A stretch of 64,000 bases of DNA from Paralichthys olivaceus (GCF_024713975.1 NC_091111.1:18883501-18947500), one strand, 5' to 3'. Positions 25,770-38,855 are shown, numbered from the stretch's first letter. The notes: generated from the sequence alone by a model not told the origin. Made by a program: numbers and translations.

Positions 25770-26030
25770 CATAATTCACTGGATCCTGATCTTTGTTTGG
25801 TTCTGCACCACACTCATGAATAAACTTTGATTGTTTTTTTATGGACTCTTCTTTGAGAAATCAACAGAAAAATGTCCTTTTTCTCAAAGTTAAAGAAAGT
25901 GAAAGTCGATAGTAACTTCTGCCCTGACTCAAACCACATCCTCACACCAAGTTTCATAGAAACTGTCCGGTAGTTCGTCTGCAAACTAACAGTCAAAAAA
26001 CAGAAACAGAAGAAAACCAAACCTCCTTAT
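25770..26030 (-). repeat. dispersed repeat family R, reverse copy
   Basis: 'TGGATCCTGATCTTTG', 'TTCTCAAAGTTAAAGAAAGTG', 'AACCACATCCTCACACCAAG' and 'CCAAACCTCCTTATTG' are the family R body and head in reverse. Confidence 0.5.
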
Positions 26031-26971
26031 TGAAAACATTATATCATACTGATGTGTTTCAGTGGCCATAATGTTTCTTGTCTCTCTAACAAACCTTGTG
26101 GGTCTGGAGGTTTGTTGCAGTGATGACGACACCACCGAGCTTCATGTGAGCTCATCTCTGAACTCAGGTTACCTTCTCCTTCTAGACCTCGTCTAATCCG
26201 TCTGTGTTAAACACACCCTGTCTGGACTCTGAGTGATTTACACCATTTGTTCCTAAGTCGGCTTTATACTTAGATCTACTAAGATCTGAATAAAATCCTG
26301 ATATTAGTTTGACTTCATGTTTATGTCCTGATATCGGGACGATAACTCTGCGAATATTCTCTGAACGCTCACATCTAACTGCTGTTTGTATTTTATCTAC
26401 TCAAGTATTTAATTGCTAATCACTGTGCAGCTGATCTCATTAAATGTCTCGAGGCTTCTCTGTCTCTGTATGTTGTAAAGTTCGACTGAGAACTGACTGA
26501 AAATGAATTATTCTCATTCTCTTTTTTCTTCTTTGTGAACTAAGCAGTGTTTCATTTCAGTCTGATCTGTGTAATTAACCAGCTTTACCTGCAGCCTGTG
26601 TTTAAAACACTGGATTTGGCCAAAATGTGATGGGTTCTCCTCAACGTCTCCTCAGCTTCTTTCCACCAGGTTGTGTTTTTGTGTAATCTTGCTCTCAAAC
26701 TAACTAAAAATAAGTGAAAGTTATTCACATCCTGAGGTGAAATGTCATATTTAACATATTTTATTTGACTGTGTGATGTGCAGAGCATTTCAACATAAAG
26801 CTCCTTTCACACTGCGATATTGTCTCACACCCAAGTCTCACACAGTTTATAATGGAGGCAGAGACACAGGGGTGGGGGGGTCTCTTTACTCTCATGCTTC
26901 AGTTGTAATTTGTCAGCGGCCATGAATGGGCTCCTTCATCAGTGATGGGGACGACAACAAGCAATCCGAGG

Positions 26972-27035
26972 TTAGTGTGTGTGAGTGTGTGTAGTGTGTG
27001 TGAGTGTGTGAAGTGTGAGTGTGTGAGTGTGTGTA
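26972..27035. repeat. imperfect (GT)n repeat
   Basis: GTGTGTGAGTGTGTGTAG-like units repeated about four times with single-base interruptions. Confidence 0.8.
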
Positions 27036-28420
27036 GCGTATGTACACTAGTGGGGGGTCCAGTCTCAGATTGGACTTTGCTCTAAACCTCTTGTCGCCCA
27101 AATCGCTCCTTTCTATGGGCCGACCATAGGCAGTTCCTCGACAGCCAATCAGAATCCAGAGAGCCCATTACATCATTCTCTGATGGTGGCTGTGCCAACT
27201 TGGACAACCCCCCCCCCCCCCAAAAAAAGAGCAGGGGAACAGAACAAAAAGAAGAAAACTGCTGTTAGATTTTAAAAAGGTTGAGTTCAGAACTTATTTG
27301 AATATTTGGTCGACTCTCGTGAACTCACACATTTCTTACTGTACCTGTGGATTTATTAAGGAATAAAAGGAAACGGTTAGTAGATTATTTATTCCGACCT
27401 CAGGAAACTGTTGGTGGAGATTTGCTGCCATTGAATGGAGACTTCTCTTCAGATGTGTCTCCATCTCATTAGCAAAGGTTTTACGAGAGGTCCTGATTAG
27501 CTACGTGGAAATCTTACTGAGATCTTTAGAATGACACAGTTTACTCATATGACAGCCTCGTCCAAACAAAGTCACCTCCTGATATCAGCAGTGAGGAGCA
27601 AACCTGCTCTTCATCTGAGACGAGGTTTGAAAATGAAGGGATTTGAAGGCCTGAAGGGTAATGGTGATCTGAACCACACACACACAGATTCCTGCTCCCC
27701 AGGAGAGGGTGGTTGGATGGCTATACTGTCCTGACAGTAATCCTCAGATTAACTGGTTGAGAGGCTCCACCAGTCAGCAGACAGACAGCCGGCCGACTGG
27801 AACAAAAGCGCAAATGTATATGCAAACCTGAACATGTGGGTCAGTCGGGCGCCGGGCCCGTCAGACGGACATTTACCAGCTCATCGTGAAGATTCTCTCC
27901 TTCCTCCTGCAGCAACGTCTGCTCAGATCTGCTGCCACGACTCTTCACTTTGAACAGGCGGAGATTAAAGTAGCATTCACTCAGGTTTCATTTCATAAAA
28001 TTATCTTCTTGGGGTGTTCTTAAAATAACCAAAAAGTGTTCCTGAGATATCCTGCTCACAAAGATAACTTTGCACTGTTCCTCATTGTTCCTGCTTCCTC
28101 TCTGTATTCTATTTCTTATCTAAACCATCATGGCGTCACTTTGTCTTCGAGCCTAAAACTCAGCAGACGTCTGTATGTTCTCATCCCGGTGGAAACACAC
28201 AGACGTTATTTGCTGTTTGGCAGCTCAGAGGTTAAATAACAGCACAGAGACGGACTCAGAGGACTGGGAGCTCTGCTGCCGTTACCGTGGCGATAAGGTC
28301 CTCTCCATCGCCATGCTCACCACCAACTCTGTCTCCACGGTTACGGTCTGTCCGGCACTGAGCCGAGGGAGGCCGGGGTTTGGTTGTGAATAATAATGTG
28401 CTGTGAGGGAACATGAGAAG

Positions 28421-28422
<2 letters not shown>

Positions 28423-28457
<35 letters not shown>
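28423..28457. repeat. (AC)n microsatellite
   Basis: Seventeen uninterrupted AC units. Confidence 0.95.
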
Positions 28458-28461
<4 letters not shown>

Positions 28462-30051
28462 CACTCTTCAAGGATCTAAATGACCTTTTTCTATAGTTTG
28501 TGTCCAAACCAGGGATCAAGTCCACAACTAATAATTATTTTCATTCATTCCAACGTCCAACAACATTTTAAACCAGTTTTATAAAAGCAAACAATTTAAC
28601 ACATTTAACCAAACAAACTAACAACACAATGCTATCACGTCATCTACGTCACGTTTGCATAAAATAGTCTCCACGGAAAATATGCTCAAAGTTCGAAAGT
28701 GAAAGCAAACATTATAAAATCAAATGAAAGGTGGTTTATCTTTGGTCTGTGTTACTGTCACTCATCAAAATGTTTCAGTAGAAAACTGAATAAAAGTTTC
28801 TTTAATTGATTCTTTTGAAAACTTTTTGGGCTTGCAGTTACTGTCCCTCACCAGTAGGAGTTGTTGCACTCCCCCTTAAGCAACCTCACTTCTACTCTAT
28901 CACTCTCTCTGGTTTTATTTTTGAAATCCTCCATATTTTAAAGACTTTAAGGTTCTCATCAGACATTTAAGATTTATTTTGCAGCACCTTGGTTTGTGCC
29001 ACTGACGCCAAAACACAAGGAAGACTGTTTGTTTCTGTTGCAGAGTTTTTGGTGATCTGAGTGGATGCAGTTTAACACTGAGCTGCGAGTGAGGGGACAA
29101 TAGAGTTGAGGGGGGGGGGGGGGGGATGCTTGAGATGTTGGCTGAGAAACGAGATGGAGGTTTCTAGAAAGTTTGGAAGGGAGAAGAATAAGATCGGGGG
29201 GGCAGCGGTGGTGTGAGGGGGTGTAGCTGAAGTGAGAGGGTCAAATGAGGTTTGTCTCGGTTGCTTCTCCAGCAGAGAGAAACAAGCCTGCACAGGTTCT
29301 ACGTCACCGACTCTTACAACGCTGAAAGTTAACGTTCTTTAAAATCTGTGACACACAAAGACAGCACATGCTCTTATAACCAGGAATATTTGAATAAAGG
29401 TTTTTATTTAAAACCAAAACTCTCTCTGCGATGTCACATGATTGTTCTCATTTCATGTCTGGAAGCTGGTCTCATTAATTCAAACATACTCGATATAAAC
29501 TCAAGACAACTCTCTTGCTCTGTGGTGATGCTGGTTGCAGCTTTTCTTCCTGGAACTGTAAAAGTGACCTGCAGTGATGGAGCCGCGGCAAAATAAAGAC
29601 CTGCTGCTGCACAAAGAGAGTCTGTGGGCCCGTCCCAGTCTCCCCCATTCTGCCCGGGCGAGATACTGGACTCCGAATTGGCCCTGACAGCTGTGCATGA
29701 GTAATGTACGTGTGTGAATTGTGTTTTGCGTGGTCAACACTGGGAAAGTGACATTATAAAAAAACACTCATACACACAGACATGGATTTCTAGTATTTTT
29801 AGACAAATAGATTTTTAATTTTGTAATTGTGAATGAGGGAATGTAACAGTGGATTTGGTATTGATGCCAACATTTTTTTTTTTTTTAAATCACCTGATGA
29901 ATTAAAAGCTTGGAGGAAATCCAGAATACTTCAAGTCATGTTTACAACATTTATGAGAAAACATTGTAAAAAAATAAATCATTTCAAAAAAATTAAAAAC
30001 GACACCTGAGACAAATCCTTTCAGAGTCCATCACTCGGATCCAGCTTCACG

Positions 30052-33000
30052 TTACCATTCTCCCTTGGCGACACATTTGGAGTGGGACGCTTGGTCCAGG
30101 TAGAGCACAGCACACACCTGGTTGACCTTACACTCGCCCTCACAGATGATTCTGCTGCTGTAGCTCACCATGAAGTTCCTGAAGTACTTGTCAAAGGCCT
30201 TGGTCTGCGGCAGCCTGAAGCTCAGGCCCAGCTGGAGCAGGCTTTGTGGCTGCAGGTCAGTCAGTCCAAACGCTTCAGTCATGATATATTCAAGCCTCCA
30301 GTCAGGTCTTTGTTTCTCATTGGCTTCCGTCAGATTCAAATAGTACTGCCAGATATCCTTCACAGAGAGAAAGGCACCGAGAGGGGGAGAGGGGAGAGGG
30401 GGGGAGAGGGGGGAGAGGGGGAGAAAGAAAAAAACGTCTTTGGGTCTTTTTGAAACAGAAACAGTTTTTGTTTGGTGACTGACACCGTGATTAATCATCA
30501 GGAGGGACTTTCTCTCCCGGCTTTGATCAGGAGATAAAAAGTTCGACATTTCTAGTTTCATCTAAATTTGTCCATATGGTTTCAAACAGTCGTGAGATAG
30601 AACAGAGTACATTTACTTTGTCACTGGACAGTTTTTATGTGGCTCTCTCACTTTTCTTCATGACACATGACACATACTGTTTCAGTAAATATAGAGATTT
30701 TGATACAAACTACAAAGTTAAATTTAACAAAGAGCAGCTGGAAGTCGCTGGACATTCATTCACAATGGTTGATGGGATGTGTAGTTGCTTCACTCTTGTT
30801 TTAACACAGAGCATTTCACATTCGGTGGAAAGAGGTGATGTGTGAGTGAGACATGATCCGATTGTGTATCACAGAGTTTCTTACCAACATGGCGTAATCC
30901 TTGGCGTTGTACAAGTACATGCGGAAAGCCGGGTTGTTAGAGTACGGCTCCAAAACGTGTTTGATCGGTGTGATAGCCGGTGACACGAAAAGAGAATTCA
31001 GTGGTTTACCTGCAGAACAGAAGACAAACCTGTGAGAGGCTCAATATAAAATATAAAACATCTCAAAGTATCGCGTTACCTTTTTCGTCCAGCAGCACCA
31101 TGATGCTGTCACGGTGGGTGTGGCCATAGAATTGACCTGCGATGACATAACTGTACTTCCTGAAGATGGAAACCAGCCTCTCATTGTGGCTCTCTCTTAT
31201 AGCGGTGATGCTTTGTGTGAAGGGCAGGTACCCCACTGGTACATGGGCAATAACGTACACCTGAACAGGAAGACGGCCACGTTTAAATCCCTGCTCTACT
31301 CACACAAACAGGAGTAAAGGTGACAGGATCACAGACACTGAGGACAACTGTGTCCTCTGTGGTAAAAATGGGCCTCAGTAAAAACTATGGCCAATGTACC
31401 AGGACGTGATTCATTTGATAGTCGTACAAGATAAAGACGGAAAGTGTCACAACCTTCTCCTGACTCTGAGCAGCTTTCTCTAAAGTCTTCTCCAGCCACT
31501 CGAACTGTCCCGCAGGGTCCGTCATGTTACTTGCGACTTTATTAGGTCCGTAGTAAAGGATAGTGTTGAGACTGACCACCCGCAAACCAGGCTTTACCAG
31601 CTGAGAGTAGAAACCACCTGCAGGAACAAGAACAAAGCATGAAATGAATCCTGGTGCTTATGTGAGTGTTAGCATAAGACGCTGTGGTTTTATCTTATTA
31701 CATAAAAAACAAACATTCTGTGGTTCCAGCTTTTCATCATGTTATCACTGGGAACTGAATATCTCGGGGGTTTGCACAGAAAATCTGGCATGATGTGCCG
31801 TCAAAACATCCATAAGGTTTTTACAGTCCTCCCTCGTAGCCTCAGCTAAGCGTAAGCGTGGGCGTTCTCGAAAAGGATGTGCAGTTAAAAGCACGGACAA
31901 CAGATAAAGACTGTGCTCGTCCTGCCTGCCGAGAACTTCATATCCTTCACAGTAACACGCACATTCAGGCTATGACAAAGTGTGGCAGTCTGTGAGGACG
32001 GTAAGGAGGGGAGACAGAGACAGACAAAAGACGAGGAGCACAGCAACAGCAAAACAGATCTTATACATTCTAATGAGTGTGTAATGACACAGAGACGTTG
32101 GGTCATAATAATACTACGACGGCCCGCCACAGTCTAAGTAATGACTGTGTTATTCAGTGAGCCCCCTGAACCAGAGTGTCTGCGGGCACCTGTACTAAGA
32201 TGTTACCTTGGGAGAGTGTGAGCAGAGCTTCATTCTGCAGCCAGGGCTTCCACAGTTGGGCAGCAGCTTCGTAAATGTCATTAGTGACGGCCGGCATCTG
32301 GTCCTGAGAACAAAGACGTAAAACACTTAGCAACAAAAATCACTAATTGTTATGTGGCAGCATGCTACGCTGCAACATGTTACTATGAACGTGAAAGTTA
32401 TCATGAAATAATTTAACTGGAATTACATTATGTTTCTAAAATGGAATAACTTCAACATTTAAAGAGTCTCACTCTTCAATCTCATTCTCGTTGTGGTTGC
32501 TTTGGTGGTTTTTATAAAATACAAGAGGAAATGAAACGGGGCAGCAATGTTTTGTTTTTATAGTTACTGGCAACAGACTTTTCATAATGTAAAGAAACTT
32601 CACAGCTTTGTTTTTTCTGCTCCGTGTTGACCAGAGATCTGCTGAACTCCTGCTCCATTAACGTGTCAACATTCTTTCTTCTAACGCGCAGACAGGAAGT
32701 CTAACTCAAACTAGGAAGCTCAAAACAGCTTTACTTCAGACGCGTTGAACAAAAAAATCCCAACACAGAAGAACAAAATCAGAGCGTAGACATTGAGTAG
32801 ACACTCACAGAAGCAGTGAGCAGAAGAGCTGAAGCTGGAGCACAGGAAATCTGAGTGCAAGTAATTTTGTCTGTTAATAAAAATAATATGTAATTTTCCG
32901 ACATGACGTCAGTTTCATCCCTGGATCTTTTTTCCCTGAGCAAAGTTTGAGATGCTGCCCGTCGTCCTGTGACACAAAGTTACCTGTGGCCAGTAGTCGT

Positions 33001-34541
33001 GGTTCCCCAGGGCAGGATAGACGGTCAGGTTGGGGAAGTGCAGCCTGATGGTCTGGGTCATGTTACTGATGACCTGGATCACTGTGTCGGTGGAGAGCTC
33101 TTCTGCAGGGACGTGAGGTGGACTGTCTCTGTGAGGCAGGAGGTGGATCACATCCAGTATCATTAGTATAAATAGTACAAGTTCATTTCAATGCCTTCAG
33201 AGTCTCAGAGTCCTTTTATAAATGGTCGTGATAAGTGACTGCATTTCTTTACACTTTCTGTTTTAATAACTGAATTCCCAGTTAATTGTGAACAGGTTTC
33301 ATTGTTTTCCTGATTTTATCACCTTCACCGGGGACGTTATGTTTTTATCAGCATTTCACCAACACATCAGTCTGTGTATCGATATTTATGGTTCACTCAC
33401 TTTTTGTATCATCCAAATTATTCTGGACGGGCAGAACAGAGACGTTTGGAAACAAAGCCATATGACAGTCATGTGATTCAGTCACAGGAAGTATCTTAGT
33501 TTTCAATCTTCTGGTGTTTCCCACATGTAGAAATCAGGTTTTCAAAAAACCCCAAAAATGTCTTAATATTACAGTTTCCTCAAATTACAATTTTCTCCAA
33601 ACATGGTTGCCCCATCTTATTTTTTCTCAACTGTACAATATTGCAGAAATAACAAAAATTCCCTTGAAAAGACAAACTCATGGTGCAAATCCCAGTAACA
33701 ATAGAATAAAGCCCAGTAACTTAATCCTCCAGCTCAGCGAGTCTTTTCAAGCTTCAGGCCGTCTCAGGAGCGGATTCTTTATGAGACTATGAATTCCAGG
33801 CTTAGCTGATTAGCTGCAGATTAATAGCGAGCCTGTGGCTATGCTAACAGTTTGTTCTGTGTCACCATTACAGTGAAGTGAACAGAGGTTTACACACTCA
33901 GAGAATGCAGAGTGTTCTTTAAGCTTCATGACAAGTGGATAACGCCTGCTCATCTTTCAAAGCTTCATGCTTCAGTCCTCCGTGGGGCTTTGTTCACTAA
34001 CGTGCACAGTCAATCATCCATCTCTGGTAACAGACACCTGAAGATAACTAACACAAGACATGAAGTCAAATAATCACTGTGCATTTTTATTAGAATTTAA
34101 GATCAATCTCTGACAGAATGTCCGTAGAGATCAAACCTCCGCTGACTATACAAGCAGCTGTGGCTGAGGAGGTAGAGCGGGTCGTCCACTAACCAGAGGG
34201 TTGGCGATACGAGCCCAGTATTAGTAGTGTATGTGTGAGAGAGAGCAGCACATAGATGCACTGTATGAATGTGTAAGGATCTCTACTGTACTGTATTTGT
34301 CAAAAGTAGAAGAACGCTATTTAAATACATTTACTAAGACTTCTGACGAGTTCTTCCCTGACCCATAATGCATCTCTCCAACAAGTTTCGGGGAAATCTG
34401 TGGCCTTTGCGTCATCTTGATAAATAACAGATGAAAACCTGGCAGATGTCGATGAGCTCCACTGAGCTCTCACAGACAACATGATGACATAACAACCATC
34501 ACCAGAGGAAGCGACACCTCTGCGCACTGACACGCGTGAAA

Positions 34542-34602
<61 letters not shown>

Positions 34603-36266
34603 AGAGAGAACCTGGTGATAATGGAAACTAGGAACTTCATTGAAAAACCTCAACACCTCATGCTACACTTTCCTTTTGAGGAACTGAGACAGGTTCAGTG
34701 CAAAAACTCAAGTGGATGTGAACTCAGGTGAAGCCGTTTCCGCCCGGGATTGAAAATATCGCGACTCGAAGCCTTGAGTTTGGCGTTTTGTCCAGCGCCA
34801 TCTTGTTTTTTTTAAAAGTAATACTGCAAGCCGACCTACGCCACCCATTGGACGATACTAGCTGTCAATCACACTGTGTCCACGCCCCAACACACACGGT
34901 GCTTTATGGTCTATTAGACTCTCAATTGATCATAAATTCAACATCGCCGTATTGAAGACTTGAAACTAGAGATTGAAACATGAACTCCTGAGGAAAATGT
35001 TTACTGACGTTATGAAGTGAGAAGTGGAGTCAGTTTCTATAGACTTCTATAGAAACTAGAGTCGTCGTCTGCTGGTCATTCAAGACAATGCAGGTTTCAG
35101 GAACTCATTTTCTGGACCCGGAGTCTCCGTCCGTTTTATATGTTTATATATAACTGTTGCGCTCTGTCACTGGGGCATAACATCCATCTCTCCGTTATCA
35201 GTGCACTGACCCCGTCCATATGATGAAGTCCTGCTGCTGTGTGAGCGGTGCCATGTGAGCGAAGGCCGACTGGATGAGCCGGTAGGGCGAGTCACACAGG
35301 AAGTCTCCGAACGGGCCGGCGTCGGTGGCTGGGGCTCCTTTGGAGGAGAAGCAAACCTTGGTTGGATCTGGGGCCAGGTGGTAGGTGGGGTCCAGGTGGA
35401 GGTCAGTGATGTGCCAGAACCTGCCTGGATGGAGCCACAGGGAAAAACCAGACCGGAGAAAATCAAGTTTGTGGGATAAAAAAATGAAAAAAAAATCTTA
35501 AAATGTTGCTAAGTTAGTAAAAAATAACTTTTTTTTAAATATTAGCTTTCATTCATTGGCTGCCTGGGTTTTATTTTCACTCGTGTGTTTCGTCTAAACT
35601 GTACAAATTGTTGTTTTCTTTACCTCAGAATGGGCCCTCTGTATTTAAACACTTTATATATAAATACTTTATATTTACATCAGGAGCGGGTCCTCTCTAC
35701 GAAGGCGGCCATGTTTTTTTACAGTTGCCCAGACTGGACAACTGAAGCTACCGGAGATTCTCTTTCCTTCACCACTAGAGGCCACTAGATTCTACACACT
35801 GAACCTTTAAGTGACATAGAATTTTTGTCACTGATGTTTTATTTTCTTGTTTTTATTTGTAACATCTGTTTTTAAATGTTCTATATAAATACAATGATTA
35901 TTATAAGTTATTAAAATCCATAAAACCATCAGCAGCCCCATTAAATGTGGACTTCTTATAATAACCAAACTCCATTAAAGATTCTACCGATGTGAAATGT
36001 TTCTGATCATCCATCCAACAATCATCAGATTAGTTTCGACCACACACGGTTCAACAGTGTTGAGGGAAGTTGGAGAAGCAGATAAATCAAGTGTGTGAAT
36101 TCACACCGAACATTAAAACCTGACAACAACAAGTGACGGGTTCACGGAGGATCAGCCGGGGCTCGCTCTCACCTGTACCCGGCAGGTAGCTGCTCCCAGT
36201 CGGTGCCGCCGCCAGAGGAGCCGCGCCCCGCACCAGCAGCAGAGCGACACCGAGAAGAAGAGTCAT
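30052..36266 (-). CDS. smpdl3a: acid sphingomyelinase-like phosphodiesterase 3A
   Basis: Eight exons on the minus strand, all AG/GT bounded and phase-consistent: 36173-36266, 35211-35424, 32984-33128, 32207-32303, 31454-31617, 31080-31260, 30885-31009, 30052-30357; total 1,326 bp, 441 aa (human about 453). Residues 1-22 form a Leu/Ala-rich signal peptide. Calcineurin-like metal motifs are complete: DLHLDP (Asp39, His41), TGD (Asp104), GNHD (144-147), IAH (His244) and GHTH (284-287). Potential N-glycosylation sites include NMT, NLT, NMT and NLT. The family member is a secreted/lysosomal zinc phosphodiesterase reported to cleave nucleotide and cGAMP-type substrates, unlike true sphingomyelinase. 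3A rather than 3B is chosen mainly from its position between fabp7 and clvs2. A minus-strand AATAAA near 29,403 could be a poly(A) site. Confidence 0.95.
34149..34290 (+). repeat. tRNA-derived SINE fragment
   Basis: 'GTGGCTGAGGAGGTAGAGCG', 'GTCGTCCACTAACCAGAGGG' and 'TTGGCGATACGAGCCC' resemble the tRNA-like head (A and B boxes) of a common fish SINE. The tail carries ATGTGTGAGAGAG and 'GCACTGTATGAATGTGT'-type sequence. It lies in an smpdl3a intron and is truncated; it is not a functional tRNA. Confidence 0.65.
34340..34445 (-). repeat. dispersed repeat family R, reverse fragment
   Basis: 'GAGTTCTTCCCTGACCCATA' and 'CTCTCCAACAAGTTTCGGGG' match the body of family R in reverse, inside the smpdl3a intron. 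Confidence 0.45.
34548..34599. repeat. (AC)n microsatellite
   Basis: Twenty-six uninterrupted AC units inside an smpdl3a intron. Confidence 0.97.
34730..35130. repeat. MITE-like dispersed repeat (family S)
   Basis: 'GTGAAGCCGTTTCCGCCC', 'CAGCGCCATCTTG', 'AGCTGTCAATCACACTGTG', 'CTATAGACTTCTATAGAAAC' and 'TGCTGGTCATTCAAGACAAT' are typical of short non-autonomous fish repeats. It lies in an smpdl3a intron. Confidence 0.45.
35625..35815 (+). repeat. MITE-like dispersed repeat (family T)
   Basis: 'GAAGGCGGCCATGTTTTTTT', 'CAGTTGCCCAGACTGGACAA' and the end 'TTCTACACACTGAACCTTTAA' match a short repeat I recognise as frequent in fish introns. No coding content. Confidence 0.5.
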
Positions 36267-36430
36267 GTTGAGAAGGTTTCAAACATCTGTCAACTTTTAG
36301 AAACTGCGAACAAGTGAAGCAGCTGAAGCTGCTGGTCACTGTTCTGAGAGAAACAGGAAGTAGAGCAGGCCATCATGTGACTCCGGGGGAGGAGCTGAGG
36401 AGGAGAGAGACTGCAGGGGACAACACATGT

Positions 36431-36691
36431 AATATAATATAATATAATATCATATCATATCATATCATATCATATCATATCATATCATATCATATCATAT
36501 AATATAATATCATATAATATAATATAATATAATATTATATGATATAATATCATATCATATCATATCATATAATATCATATCATATCATATAATATAATAT
36601 AATATTATATGATATAATATCATATCATATCATATCATATCATATCATATCATATCATATCATATCATATCATATCATATCATATCATATA
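36431..36691. repeat. AATAT/CATAT pentanucleotide satellite upstream of smpdl3a
   Basis: About 260 bp made only of ATATC and ATATA/ATAAT pentamers. A longer-range pattern is visible: the block AATATTATAT + GATATAATAT occurs at 36,531 and again at 36,601, a 70 bp (14-pentamer) period. The array begins about 165 bp upstream of the smpdl3a ATG, in what should be its promoter. Confidence 0.95.
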
Positions 36692-37316
36692 TAGTGATGT
36701 AATATAATTAAATATAATGCAAATTAATTGAATATAATATAATATATAATATATTGAATGATATAATAATATTCCCTGGGACAACCGTGGAATATCAGTG
36801 GTGGGATTAACTAAGATCTAGTTGACATTATTTTGTAGCACTTTCTACATTTAGGGGAATATTGTATTTTTTTCTGCACCCTGTTATTTGACAGATACAG
36901 TTATTTTGATTAAATTAATTTTAAATTAATATCAGTCCTTTCTATTATTTGCTTGCTAATTTAGTAATGTTGAGCTGAGTTATAGCAAAGACACGGATTG
37001 CTCAAACATTTTGAATTTTATTGTAGCTCTACTGAGCACAAACCTAAATGGGATTTAAACCATATTTAAATCCCCAGTATAGTATACTTGAGTACATGTT
37101 CTGTTCACATTGCAGCCAGGATTAAAGAGACTCTGAAAATCCAGTAAAAAACCCTCAGGGATCAATCAGACACAGATTATTTCTGTTCTGTTCCCCTGCT
37201 CTGTAGAAAGGTCAGAGGTCAAGATTTAGGTTTTGTGTCTGACTGTTCAAATGTATTAATCACCATATTCAATAATGGAAGCATCGACACCAAACTTTTT
37301 ACTCTCTGTGTTATTT

Positions 37317-37322
37317 TTTATT
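37317..37322 (-). other. candidate poly(A) signal of fabp7
   Basis: TTTATT on the plus strand gives AATAAA on the minus strand about 210 bp after the fabp7 stop, a plausible 3' UTR length. Only the hexamer supports it. Confidence 0.35.
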
Positions 37323-37530
37323 TCATGTTTCACACAGGTTTGCAAAGATGATCCATCCATCACGAGAAACGTATTCATATAAAAAAAAAAATCAATCTTA
37401 CAAAATGTGCAGCCTGCGGGTCGTGAACATGTGGAGCAAGATGAAGTGCAAAGAGAAGCAGACAGTCAGTCAATAATAATTATAGCATCAACACTTCCTG
37501 GCTGGTTTGGGGCGCCGGCGGTCGGAGCAC

Positions 37531-38855
37531 TCATGCTTTCTCGTAGGTACGCACTGCGTGGATGTCTTCGAAGGTCAGATTCTGTAAGGGAGAGAGGACG
37601 GGCACAAAAATAAACACTGATTCTTGGAGCCTCCGAAACAAAGTTCACTTTATTTTTTCGAAATGATCCAAAAGAGACAACCTGCAAAACTTTTCCACGC
37701 ACAAAACATTCCAGAATAACTACGTCTGAGGAGCTGCACTCCACTAATGTGACTTGTTCTGAAACATTTCCTCTTCATATGAGACAGAGGAGTGAGTGAA
37801 GTGTGAGACTGGGGAGAAGTTTTCCCAGTCAGGACAGAAAGACGATCAGAGATTTGATGTTAGTGTCTGTGAGTTTGCTCCCTGAATGTACTGAGCTCCT
37901 GAAACATGCTTCCTCTGTGTTTAATTGCTTATTTCAGTGATGCACACAAAAGAATGAGTTTACTTTATCTTTCTTTAGGGAGCCAAACTGTCATTTGTGA
38001 TCATGTGGCTGCATAGAAACACTTAAGTAAAACAAGTTTTATTGTCCCTTTCTATTTGCTAGCAAATGTACATCAGACGTGCGGGATCTTGTTCTTTTTT
38101 CTTACCATGACCAACTTGCCGTCCTTGATTTCTCTGACAAACTTGGTCTCTTTGCCGTCCCACTTCTGGACGTGGACCAACTTGTCTCCCTCCAGAGACA
38201 CTGTGGACTGAAAGACATAAAGAAAGGATGTGCATTTGAAAAAGGGATCGGTTGTATTTATTCGAGCTGGAGAAAGAGCAGTGGTAAGAAATAAGATTAA
38301 AGATTAGAATTGAATAAGGTTTTTCATGCAATTAATAATCAGGGAAGGTTTAGGACAAAAGTCAAATCAAGTCTTAAATAGCTCCTGGTGTCTCTGAACT
38401 GTGGGTTGATGCATAAAAAAAGTTTTTAAATATATATATATATATATATATATATCACATATGTCATCTTACCTTGCAGTTCCTGTCATCCGCGGTGGCT
38501 TCGTCGAACTCCTCTCCCAGCTTGAAGGAGATCTCTGTGTTTTTGAAGGTGCTCTGGGTGCGGATCGCCACCTTGTCGCCCTCCTGGCTGATGATGACAG
38601 TCGGCTTGGTCACATTACCAACCTGCCGGGTGGCAAAGCCCACGCCTGAGCAGAGGACGGGGGTGAAACATTGGTCATTAACGTCCTGACTTACCCCAAA
38701 CTCTGAAGGTCTCAACAAATGATCTAAAGGGTTTGACACTGAACTATAAAAAGATTTAAAAGGGAAAAGGTCTATAACTCACCAAGTGCTTTCATGTAAT
38801 CATCAAAATTCTCACTGTCGACCAGTTTCCAAGTGGCACAGAAGGCGTCGACCAT
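37531..38855 (-). CDS. fabp7: fatty acid-binding protein 7, brain type
   Basis: Four exons on the minus strand of 73, 173, 102 and 51 bp (38783-38855, 38473-38645, 38106-38207, 37531-37581), the canonical FABP architecture, joining to 132 aa as expected. The N-terminus [17 protein letters not shown] matches the FABP signature; the last exon ends RTYEKA, with Arg127 and Tyr129 forming the R-x-Y pair that holds the fatty-acid carboxylate. The protein is a cytosolic ten-stranded beta-barrel carrying long-chain polyunsaturated fatty acids, known from radial glia. Brain type is preferred over heart type from [23 protein letters not shown] and the neighbouring smpdl3a. Teleosts have fabp7a and fabp7b; I cannot tell which this is. 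Confidence 0.96.
38428..38455. repeat. (TA)n microsatellite
   Basis: About 14 TA units in fabp7 intron 2, just 18 bp from the exon 2 donor. Confidence 0.9.

Larger units (their letters stand above)
18318..30051. other. intergenic region between clvs2 and smpdl3a
   Basis: About 11.7 kb in which I see no supportable gene. The clvs2 5' UTR and promoter should lie just right of 18,317; no TATA box is obvious. Within it are CTG- and GGA-type trinucleotide arrays, a (GATA)n array, (AC)n arrays, poly-G runs at about 20,120 and 29,111, two diverged copies of a GGCC-rich repeat, and family R elements. The ORFs of up to 120 codons are antisense pairs, low complexity, or repeat-derived. Confidence 0.6.

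Noticed and set aside
34149-34225. tRNA gene
   Set aside because: The A- and B-box-like motifs belong to a SINE head; the arms do not pair into a full cloverleaf and the fish SINE tail follows.
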